Source: Harmothoe impar
Lineage: Eukaryota > Annelida > Polychaeta > Phyllodocida > Polynoidae
DNA length: 64,000 nt
Direction: 5' to 3'
Assembly (NCBI GenBank): GCA_947462335.1
Contig: OX381704.1
Span: forward strand, 20,290,442 to 20,354,441
Of the stretch, positions 12,201-24,200 are shown one piece after another. The stretch's first letter is position 1. The number at the start of each line of letters is the position of its first letter. The translations under genes were made by a program, and so were the position numbers. The notes under the pieces were generated by a model. It did no database searches. It saw only the letters and a list, made by a program, of their open reading frames with translations, and was not told where the DNA came from.

Positions 12201-15200
12201 TTGCGACCACTTGTAGATAGTCCCAAGGGTGGTCGCAATAGAGGGAGTTAAATGTAGTATTATTATCCACCGGATATGTTGTATTTTAGAGCTTTAACGT
12301 AATCTATATCCAACTGAGGACTCTGTTTTCTATGACGAGAATAAGGGATATCACTTTAATGGGTGTACTTGCCTTTCATGTCCATGAATAGCAGCCAGGG
12401 TGAGTGGCGTGTTTCCAACTTTGTCCTTGGCATTTATATTGCATCTTTTCTGTAAAATGATTTATCAGCTTTAAAATCATGTAACCCAGTAACAAAAAGT
12501 ATTAAGATCTCAATTTAATATGAGGATAGTTCTTTTATTTCATCAAAAGAAGTGAATCTTTTATAGTATAGCCTGATCAGGCTAAATCAAAGTTGCCGCT
12601 CTTTGAATAAAAAAGGTTTATCCAATATCAACACACACCTGAACAAGGACAGTGCAACAGACGCCTGCACCGCGTCTGGCGGCTAAGTGTAGCGGGGTCT
12701 GTCCGCGTTTATCCGGCACGTCTATGGGCTGGTGGGCCATGTAACTAGCCAACGTGGTGCACAGCTCGATGGGGTCTGTCCGGTCTGTCTTTGTGTACCT
12801 AAAGTAATCAGAAAGGCATGTTCAGAATAACTCCATGTGTAGAATAGATGTTCTTTCTATTTGTGACATATAGGTACATACGCGGTAGTTAAAATAGCAC
12901 AACTACCCTTATCTACTAGTATTACTGCTTGTCACCCAAAATAATGAAATGTCCTTCTCATCACTTATATACAAACCACAGTAGTTTAACTAAAGTTAAA
13001 GGAAAGTGTAAGTTACTATGATCTGAGCCCATTTTGGGTTTCTTACTCTCCGATCTTGGTGAAGGCGTAGTGGATGGGCAGGCGTCCGCGGTGGTCCTTG
13101 GCTAGAACATCGGCCCGGTGGTCGATGAGGTAAGACTCGAGTTCTGAGGTAGCGTCTGAGTCGCCGCTGTTGGCGTTGACGGCCAGGTGGAGCGGGGTGC
13201 GCCCCTTACGGTTTGTGGCGTTGACGTTAGCACCAGCCTTCAGCAGCTTCTCCACCAGCTGCAGTACGTCAGTACAACCTGCAACACACACACGGTACAG
13301 TGAGGGAGGAATCTAGTACTTCACCCTGTAACCTGCTTAATGCATCATGCCCTTGGTTGTCATGAGGCATTCAAGTCAAGGATGTAAGTCAGTACAGGTG
13401 GAAAAACAGGAAGTCGGACCAGGCCCTCCCGGCCAGCAGAACAGCCTAGGAAGGCCACCCCAGTACTCCTGTGGCCCTCATCGCCTCCCCTCCAGTGAGT
13501 CGCTGGGAACATTCCAGGTCAGTCAAAGAGACCGTCTCGGGGGCGCTCTGCTGGCCGGGAGGGACTGCAGGGGAGGCGGGCAGGGCCTCAGAGGGGACAG
13601 GAGACCGTCCTAGGCCATTCTGCTGGCCGGTAGATCTGCAGGGGAGGCGGGGAGGGTCTTTGGGTAGGGCATGGGGTAGAAAGGGAACTTTTTGTCAATG
13701 GTAGAACAAAAAAGTACAGAAATACAGATAATTTTATGAAAGTGAGATTCCAGGAATTCCTGGAATTCCAGGAAGACTTACATCCCTGATTCAAGGATCA
13801 TGCCGACCCTGCTTGGTTAAGACACTCCCGAAGGGTCTGTAGGGTACTCATCTTTTAGTGACATGTCATCCTCAAAGGGTTAAGAGGGGCGGTGAATGTG
13901 ATACTCGCCAGGGATGCATTCATGCATTATGGCGACCAAGGGCATAACACCTTAAAACAGTATGCAGCACATGAAGTTCAATGATGAAGGGTTAACTATG
14001 ATATGAAATGATAGTAGACATCACATCCATGCACTTCTACAGGACACAGCTTCCTTTCTGACCATCACTAGAAAGACAGGTTGAATAATATTTGCTGATT
14101 GCCCAGCATAGCAGTGGGAAGGAGGTAAGTTTAATAGGTATAAAGGTCAGGGTTGCCACCGACAAGGTAGTTTCAACTTCCCTGACTTTTCCCTGACATT
14201 TCCCTGACGTTATATCAAATTTCCCTGACAATCACAACATAAACCACATGTTTTTAAATGCCCTCCAACTATGAATATGTACTCTTTTTAAAGTTATATC
14301 CTACTTAGCGAGTGGTCATTATTTAAAAATCGAACGTGTGACTGCATCACAAATGACTCAGGGTCGGGGGGGAAATGTAGTATCATCATATAGGAGTATA
14401 CATATAATAATATTGTTCATCCCCAAATCCCAAGCTAATGTCCCAACCCCATGTCCCAACCCCCGAGTCTCACCCCCGAGTCCAACCCCCGAGTCCCACC
14501 CCCGAGTCCCAACCCCGAGTCCCAACCCCGAGTCCCTCCCCCGAGTCCTAACCCCGAGTCCCAACCCCGAGTCCCAACCCCGAGTCCCAACCCCTAGTCC
14601 CACCCCCGAGTTCCACCCCTGAGTCCCAACCCCGAGTCCCACCCCCGAGTCTCACCCCCGAGTCCCAACCCCGAGTCCCTTCCCCTTCCCCTTCCCCCAT
14701 TAACTAGACTCAGGGTCAGGTAGAGGTGTGAAGGGAAATGTATCATTTATCATAGTAAGAAAGTGAAAGGGTGCACTCTTGTATTAATGGGATTCTTAAA
14801 GATGTGACCTTTGACCTTGATTTTGACCTTTTTCCGACCTAGATATCATCCTACACATAACAGAAATGAATTCAGCACCTTTGGTTTACCCTAGTCCACT
14901 ATCCATATCCATCCATTGCTCCCTCTATTATATCCTGGCTGGACTGTTTCGGATAGCATACCCAAATTGTGCGTCACAAGTCAGGAACTCACAACTACCT
15001 ATAGGCCTGCACCACACAACCTATAGGTCGCATGACGCAGGTGCCCTAAGAAAGCCACACCGAGTGAGGCAAGCCGCGCAAAAAAAGGGTATACTCAAAA
15101 AAAATGTGGACATTGACTTTTTTTTGGGGGGGTTCTTAGGCCCAAATTCAAATTTTCATGTCCCCCGATCTTGGCTATCTATGTCTTTTGTCCTCTCACG

Positions 15201-18200
15201 TCTATGTCATACACACACTGAATAAAAAGCTCCCATGTCCATATTGTAAGTAACAGCGAATAGTGCTTAGTAGGGTCTGAGCTATATGGTACTACAGGGT
15301 TGTCTGTTTTTGTTCTCAAAATATTTGTCATGTATTGAACAAGACTGGACAGCAACATATATATTAAATTACCATTAAATTACCATACCGGTATCTAACA
15401 TACTGCAGCGTATGTTGGGCCTAGTATATGATATAGGATGGCATCTCCTTTGGGAAATAGTGTAGTACTTCCCTGTGTTAAATTACCATTGGATCCAGTC
15501 AAAGCTTGCTGAAAAAAAGTGTCTCACCCCGGTTTGGTCGGCTGCCGAGATCTGTCCCATTGACTTAGCACTGAGGCCGTTCAATATGTAACTGTTAAAT
15601 GTCAAGGGTTATCTACAGGCTCCCATAGGGCTCTATGCTGAAGCAAATTACCACCATTTTAGACACAAAATTAAAATCATGCTTTTCAGGGGGAAGCGTT
15701 TGAAAATGGATTAAAGCGCGATTACATAGGAAGGACAACATTGTACCGCATCTAATGTCACAAAATTGAGAGAAAAAGCTCCAATTTTGAAGGAATGACA
15801 GCTGTTTTAAATTTTAGGCTGAGAGACCCCCTGCTACCCGTCGCACAAGACTCAGGGCAACCCTGAGTCAACAACAGGGGTTTTGTGTATTGCGTGCGGG
15901 CTAAATTTTTACCCTTTCCTTTTTGAGGATTTAGATTTTTTTCCTTTAAAATCATAGTAAAATACAGGCTTTTTCAGAGAAAACCGGTGACTTTTTTTTG
16001 TATTTCAAAGATTTTCCCTGACCTGGAACGAAAAATCAGGGCTGGGCATGTTGTGATATGCTGGAGCAAACCTAGAAATCTTAGGAGCAAAGTTTTTCAG
16101 ACAGGCTAGAAATATGTATGTCGGGACCCTCACCCCCCCCCCCAAAAAAAAAAGCACAACAAAAAAAGCCAGAAAAAAAACATCTCATTGAGCTGAATTT
16201 TGGTTGCAAAATAAAGGAGAATTTTGATATTTCTGTCTTTAGTTTGGTGTGTTGTGAGTGGTTTCAGGGCACATTGCTTATAGAAAAACTTTCTCTAAAT
16301 TCCACCTTTAGATTTGTGCATTCTATTTTGGGCACATTGCTCCAGCAAAATAACTTTAGAATGGTGCATTCTGAGAATTTGGTGACATATTGCTCTAGGA
16401 AAATTTTGAAATTCTACATTTAAACTAGTGTTTTCTATGGACTTTTGGGGGGCATATTACTCCAGGAAAACTTGGGATTTTTATTTTTAGAATAGTTTAT
16501 TCTGAGGACTTTGGGAGCATACTTCTCTACCAATATTTAGAACTTCTACTTTTAGATACCGGGTAGATGTATTGTGATGGTTTGGGGAGCGTGTTGTTCC
16601 AGGAAAATTTAGAAGTTTCACCTAATAGTTAACTTAAATGTATTCTTATCATTTTGGAAGCATGTTGCTCCAGGAAAATGTTGAAAATCTACTTTTAGAT
16701 TTATGCATTTTATGGTGTTTTGGGGACATATTGATTGAAAAGAAATTTGTAATTCTATTTGTAGATAGGTACATTTTGAGAGGATCGTAAGACAATGTTC
16801 CAAGAAATTTAAGAAAATTTACTTTTACAGCATGGGCATTTTACTTTCAGATTGGTGCATTCTGTGGGCATATTGCTCCGGGAAAAGTTTGGAATTCCAC
16901 CTTAAGATTGGTGTTTTCTGAGAGGTTTGCAGGTGTACAGATCCAAGAAAAAACATTTTTAGATGGATGGATGCTAGGGGGTTCAGAGGAATGTTGCACT
17001 GGGAACACTGCAAAATCTATTGAAATAGTTCTAACTTTGGTTCTAATTGGAATATTTACAAAATTCTTTCAGCTTAAGAAAGCCCAGACTCTCCCTGATG
17101 TCCCTGTCGCATTTTCTAAGACCCCTGTCGCACATTTCTTGCGACATTGCGACAGCTGCCCAGCCCTGAAAATATTTCCCCTGACAGTGGCAACCCTGAA
17201 GGTGTAAATGTAGACTTCTAAAGCAGGCTTACTTCTGTTCTTGGCTACAGCGAGGTGCAGGGCTGAGTGCTGGTGTTTGGTGTCTGTGAGGTGGATGTCC
17301 GCCTTCAGCAGCCTCTCTATCACATCCAGGGGACACCCACTGAAACAGGGAGTCACTCTCATCACATCTGGTTTGTTTTTGTTTGATTTTTAGATAGTCA
17401 CTATCATAGCTTTAAAAACACAAAATAATATACCGTATTCGACGTAATAAAAATATTTTCAAGGAGTTTTAAGTACTTAAGAGTTTAATTGTCTCTAAAA
17501 TCGGGAAATTTGAGCCTTTGTTCTAGTCTAAAAATGCCCCAAAAAGGGGAGGGGGCGCTTATTAGGAGGAGGGCGCTTATTACGTCGAATACGGTATATG
17601 GATGCTTTGTAAATGAATGGTTTTACGTTTGGTTAATTAAATCCTTGGGCAATATATGTAGAAAATGTTTAATGTGCATGAACGAATACAGGTCTCAAAG
17701 TAACAAGTTGGGATGCAATATGCCAGGAAAAAAATACTTACGATAAAACTGCTATACACAATGGTGTCGCTCCATGATCTGTCTTCACTTTAGACCGCAG
17801 GTTGCAGTCAGCTTCGTGATAAATCTAAAAAGTAAAAACACATATCCCAGCTATCACAACATACTTTTCATTTTCCAATTTTCTCATTTGCTCTACTTAC
17901 TCAATTTGCCTTTCTCAGATCAACCATTATCCTAATGCCACAGCCCTTAACCCTGGTTAATCCATTCCTACAACGGTATAATCATACAATCTACCTCTAT
18001 ATTAAAGGTATAACGAGAGGCGACTGGTACTAATCTCCTGCACATGTTGATCACCTCAGCCAATTTCACGACTGTCCCTCGGCTTAGTACCCAACACGGT
18101 CTGACAGACGGTTACAGACGCTCATCAACCAGGTTTTTCGTTATACAACAGAGATTTCACACACTCCTGGCGGAGTACTAACGGAGATCCACTGTAGAAC

Positions 18201-21200
18201 TATGACCCAATGCACCAGCTTGTACTTACCAGTTTCTTGGCACAGTCTTGGGTGCGGTCCGTGACCTCTTTCAGACAGGCGATGAGTGGTGTAACGCCGC
18301 TCAGATCATGACAGTCCAGGTCGGTACCGGTGACTCGCTTCAGGATCAGGTCTACGACAGGGGAGTAGTTCTCAATATCTCCATTTTTATTCTTAAGTGG
18401 AACTTCGGCGGAGGCTGCCACGAGGTAGTGCAGGGGAGTAAACTTGGCTGTGGGGGAAAGTTGATAAAAAGTTAAAATACGAAATATATTTATTTTCAAT
18501 TCACGATTCGTGGCATGCATGTGTTACAAAAAAATGATTTTACAAAAATGATGAATTATGAGTTAACTTTGAGTTCAGTAATTTGATTAAGCATTTTTAC
18601 CTTCCTCTGGGTTCTCATATTTCTCAGATTCCTTTTTAGGAATATCCTCCCCAGCTGCAAACTTCTTCTCTTGGACCGACACATCACGCTTTGCATGACA
18701 GAGCTCAAACAGCGCCTCGATGAACTTTCTGCCATAGTTCCATGTTGGGTCCACCTTCTCTTTGGATTCATCGCTCTTTGACTGCTTCCGCTTACTTCCA
18801 CCCTAAATAGAGTATGTATTTCATTAAAGTTATAAATGCTCTATCAAATACCATTGAATTTTAATGAGATCATATTGAAACATTTAATATGCATGTGTGT
18901 AATTTATTTTGAAAACATAGAGTATTTCAAAACCAAATAGGATATTTCAAAACCAAAAAAGGCCTACACGAACAGAACTATTTCAAAACGAATATCTTTA
19001 GGATATCAATATCTCTGAAACTCGAGAATGGTTGCAGGATCTGTATCTCTATATGATGGCATTTTGATCTCTATAGATAATAGATGGTAATTTTATCTCT
19101 TATTTAAGATACATTAAAGCAACATCCAATACAATAATAAAAGTTATCTCTACTAGATGAGAACGTATAATACTAAAGCCTTACCTGTGATGGTCGTTTG
19201 CGTTTTACTGCTTTCTTTTTCTTGCCGCCACCGTTACTGTCGTAATCACTATCGTTGTCATCGTCACTCTCTGAGGGCTCGCTCTCTTCTTCATCTTCAT
19301 CGTCCTCATCTTCATCATCTCCATCTTCGTCATCGTCGTTGTTGCCGGAAATGGTCTGTCCCTAAATGTAGTAAATCAACCAAATGTTATTAAAACACCG
19401 CATTGATAAAATATCTGTGGCTTTAGAACTGAAGTCTCGCATATAACCCAACCCTCACCTATGACCCGCATCAGAGGTCTGATTAGAGCTTTTTTAGTAC
19501 ATTATAGCTACTTTAGTAATAGTATATTTTCATATATCCTCGAGCGTTCCCAAACTTCCAATTGTACATAACAGTATCAACTACTAGATGAGATTGAATG
19601 AGTCCCTATCAATAAGTAAACTAATGGTCACGAGACCGTTAATTATTGATAACAGCACTCACGGTCCAGTCGCGGTAGGCCTTGCAGGCATACAGGAGGG
19701 GGGTGTAGCCGGCCTTGTCCACCACCGCCGCCATCTGCTGCAGAATGTTGGTCTCTGGTTTACCAGGTTTCTTCTGGGTGGCCTTCTGCAGATGAAAAGT
19801 ACAAACTCTTAAACACATTAACAAGTAGCATGACATTTGCCTCACGTGGAAGTCAGCAAGTCAACGTGAGGCTTGAGAATCACCCCTACTAAAAACATAA
19901 TATCTACCTCTAAGGCAGTGCTTATTTTTTTGCAACAGGTTGGGGAGGGGGGTGGGGGTAAAGATGTTGACCGTTCTAAGACACATACCGTAAAACCTCG
20001 CATATAAGCCTAACTTGCGTATAAGCCGCACCCCGAGTTTGGGCCGATCCTATAACACGCAGAAGGCTTCTGAATGAGTCCTAGGAGAAACTCGCGTATA
20101 AGCCGCCCCCCCCCTAACTTTGGCCTAGCTGAGCTGATGTTAGGGTCCTCCTAGCGGCCTGGGTTATGTTAAGGCCGTTTTAATGTGATCTTTGAAATTG
20201 ACATTTGGAAAAACTCTCGTATAAGCCGCACCCCGACTTTGAGCCAATCCTATAAGCCGCACTGGCGATCTGATTCGCGTACTAGCCGCAGCTTCTACGG
20301 GAGGTTTTACGGTACTTATTAGGGGAAAACTTACCTTGAGTACTTCCAGGAGTGAGGCCAGGTCTGATCCCATACACTTCTGTGCCATCAGGTGCAGCGA
20401 ATTCTGTCCGTTCTCGTTGGCTGTCATCGAGAACTCACCTCCCCGGGCGATCAGTAGACGCACCAGCTCGGTGTTACCCTGGGTAAGTACAAATGTTTAC
20501 CATCATACCTGAGTGCATATGGATAAGAATATTAAAATGGTAACAAGGAAGGGCTTGAGGGCTAAAATGTAGTGTTCTTAGTCGAATGTCGCGGGACATA
20601 AATAATCTCGTCGAGAGTGGATCCTCTTTTTTCGACTTTTTTCGGACTTTTATTATCCCCTCAAGCTAAAAGTAGGCCTAAAAAAAGTAGGCCTAGTCCC
20701 AATAGGAATTGAATTTATATAGGAAGATTCTATTATCCCCTCAAGCTAAAATGTAGGCCTAGTCCCAATAGGAATTGAATTTATATAGGAAGATTTTATT
20801 ATCCCCTCAAGCCAAAGTAGGCCTAGTCCCAATAGGAATTGAATTTATGTAGGAAGATTTTATTATCCCCTCAAGCTAAAATGTAGGCCTAGTCCCAATA
20901 GGAATTGAATTTATGTAGGAAGATTTTACTATCCCCTCAAGCTAAAAGTAGGCCTAGTCCCAATAGGAATTGAATTTATGTAGGAAGATTTTATTATCCC
21001 CTCAAGCTAAAAGTAGGCCTAGTCCCAATAGGAATTGAATTTATATAGGAAGATTTTTATTATCCCCTCAAGCTAAAAGTAGGCCTAGTCCCAATAGGAA
21101 TTGAATTTATATACAGTAGGAAGATTTTATTATCCCCTCAAGCTAAAATGTAGGTCTAGTCCCAATAGGAATTGGATTTATATAGGAAGATTTTATTATC

Positions 21201-24200
21201 CCCTCAAGCTAAAATGTAGGCCTAGTCCCAATAGGAATTGGATTTATGTAGGAAGATTTTATTATCCCCTCAAGCTAAAATGTAGGCCTAGTCCCAATAG
21301 GAATTGAATTTATATAGGAAGATTTTATTATCCCCTCAAGCTAAAATGTAGGCCTAGTCCCAATAGGAATTGGATTTATATAGGAAGATTTTATTATCCC
21401 CTCAAGCTAAAAGTAGGCCTAGTCCCAATAGGAATTGGATTTATATAGGAAGATTTTATTATCCCCTCAAGCTAAAAGTAGGCCTAGTCCCAATAGGAAT
21501 TGAATTTATATAGGAAGATTTTATTATCCCCTCAAGCTAAAATGTAGGCCTAGTCCCAATAGGAATTGGATTTATATAGGAAGATTTTATTATCCCCTCA
21601 AGCTAAAATTCCTTTTCAAGTAATCTCTCTATAGCAGAATTTTTGCGCGGTCATGATGCTGTCATCGAAATTACGATCAGAGCAGTAGAAACTGAGTTAT
21701 AGGCGATTATCTGATACGGCCGTGAGCGAAATTTCACATTTCTGAAACTTTCGGGAAATTATTTTTTTCTCCAAAATTCCCTTTCAAGTAATCTCTCTTT
21801 AGCAGAATTTTTGCGCGGTCATGATGCTGTCATCGAAATTACGATCAGAGCAGTAGAAACTGAGTTATAGGCGATTATCTGATACGGCCGTGAGCGAAAT
21901 TTCACATTTCTGAAACTTTCGGGAAATTATTTTTTTCTCCAAAATTCCCTTTCAAGTAATCTCTCTTTAGCAGAATTTTTGCGCGGTCATGATGCTGTCA
22001 TCGAAATTACGATCAGAGCAGTAGAAACTGAGTTGTAGGCGATTATCTGATACGGCCGTGAGCGAAATTTCACATTTCTGAAACTTTCGGGAAATTATTT
22101 TTTTCTCGGCTGATACGGCCGTGAGCGAAATTTCCAAACTCGAACCCAGCACCACTCAGCGAGGCCGGAACACTGGGACAGGTGGATTAACATAATTTGC
22201 TGGTCCCCGACCTCTAGGCTCATGAAGCAATTACCAGCGTAAAAACAACCTTGACCTTGGCCGCGCACATGGAAATTCAAACTTTTAATGAATAATAATT
22301 GCTTACGCAATGTCATTTCAATAATCTATCAGGAATCGATTTATATAGGGTAGGGTGCCCATCTCCGATGGGTTGTACTATCCGAACCTGCTCTTATCTT
22401 ATTTAAATACAACTGAAAGGGAGGCATACAGATCGGCACCATGTTGATAAACAACCAAAGTGTAGCAGTGTCTGAATACGACCGGGAAAGAGTCCCAAAT
22501 CAATCCAGCTGTAGCACCCCAAGTAAGATCCAAATACACTTATCATAAATTTTCCCAATATCCGCAGACATCCCTATATTCAATAAATCCTATTTGACAA
22601 GTTTCTAGAAAGAAAAATGGCGTAGAATACAGTGGTGATTATGCTGTGATCCGTGGCATGTCCCAGTGCCACTAGGCTTCGCCTCGTGGTGCTGGAATCG
22701 AGTTTGCGAAATTTCAAAACGATTTCCGAATCTCGAGCTCGTAGAAACCATTTATCCATATATTTAGAAGTTTAACCATCATTTTGACCAGAAACCACCA
22801 GCCAATTCACAGCCCAGCTCACGGGGTGATGCCTGCCTGTCAGTGTCACGTGTAGGGTCAACCTCCCATAATTCCGGACACTTATGTAAAATAAATTGCG
22901 CTTAGAATTGTAAATAAGTGTCGGAGTTAAACTGCAACAAATACAATTACTACAGATGTGATTTGAAAATCAAAAGTAATTGTTTTCATTGTTCGAAGCA
23001 TTAAATATCACATTTCAGAAAATGTCAGTGTCCGAGAAATGCGCTGTTGACCCAAACCGCAGCAACATGGCGAGCGCGAAAATTGTCAAAAAAACAACAA
23101 TTTGTGAATTACAAAACAATGAAGTACGATGAAATAAGCTTATGTGATGTACCATTGAAAGGGCAATACTGATAAAACAGGTGTTGAGGAAAGTAATGGC
23201 ACTTTACATTATAAGAATACTAATATAGGTAGGTAGATATAAGGATGGAAACAACCTGTACATTTGTCAGAAAAGTGAGCTGATCCATTTTATTTAGGTC
23301 AAGTACAGTATTTACATGATTTACAATAATCCAAAGCATTTTATTGCATCAAGTACAGATGGAAAGTTGGGAAACTGGCTTCTGCATCATATAATACCAA
23401 AACCTAAGTGATTCACTTAAAATTAAAGAAAATGGAGAACAATAACAGTTAGGAAAAAGTGTGAAATATTAATCTCGGCGAGATCATGAAGTCTGTGGTA
23501 GCTTTCAGAGCTTGAAATCGTGGAATTATATCTCTCCTCGATAAATATGTCACTCACATTTTAGGAGTGTGGGCACTACTGGGTATACATATTTATTAAG
23601 TTACATGCATAAATGTCGCTAAAAGGTTACATTTTTCGTCATGATGCACTGGGGCTGTGTTGGTGCATCATGCCGACCCTTCAGGAGTGTCTCAACCTCA
23701 TAAGGTCGGCATGATGCATGAATGCAACCCTGGCGAGTTATTCGCCAGGGCTGCATTCATGCATCATGATGACAAAGGACATGATGCTTTAATTCATTAT
23801 GCCGCCCTCAAAGGGTTAAGATATGAATTTGAAAACTAAGAGGGAAACATGAGCACTCACCTGTTCGATGGCGTACATGACTGGCGTGATGCCCTCCTCA
23901 TTGCGGTCGGCCCCACTCGCACCGTTTGAGATAAGGACCTTCGCAATCTGCATGCACTGAGCCAGGCGCTCCTTGCTGATGACGCCATCGTACTACAAGA
24001 ACAAGGGAGTGGTGACTGTTCTCATAACATGGGCTACATTTTTCTGCCCCCCCCCCCTCCTCTAAATTGCAATTCGTAGATATAAATTTGTTGTTGTATT
24101 TAAATACATTTAATGCTGAGATTTGATGAAGATCTATATAAAAATATAAAATGACTTACATTATTGATCGAGCTGTTCTCTGCTAAATGATGAAGCTGAA

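Larger units (their letters stand above)
14148..17198. mobile_element. 3.05-kb DNA element with CAGGGTTGCCAC inverted ends
   Basis: Left end CAGGGTTGCCAC and right end GTGGCAACCCTG are perfect 12-bp inverted repeats, with weaker extension inward. Both are flanked by AAGGT, a 5-bp target duplication. No transposase ORF was found; the interior is tandem repeats and low-complexity DNA, so it is non-autonomous. CAGGG-ends are common in hAT-type elements, but these make 8-bp duplications, so the superfamily is open. It lies in the intron between exons 28 and 29. Confidence 0.75.

Noticed and set aside
20640..21607. Plus-strand repeated ORF (VGRFYYPLKLK-type) as a gene
   Set aside because: It is the frame of a 67-bp minisatellite, antisense to the host intron and with indels between units.
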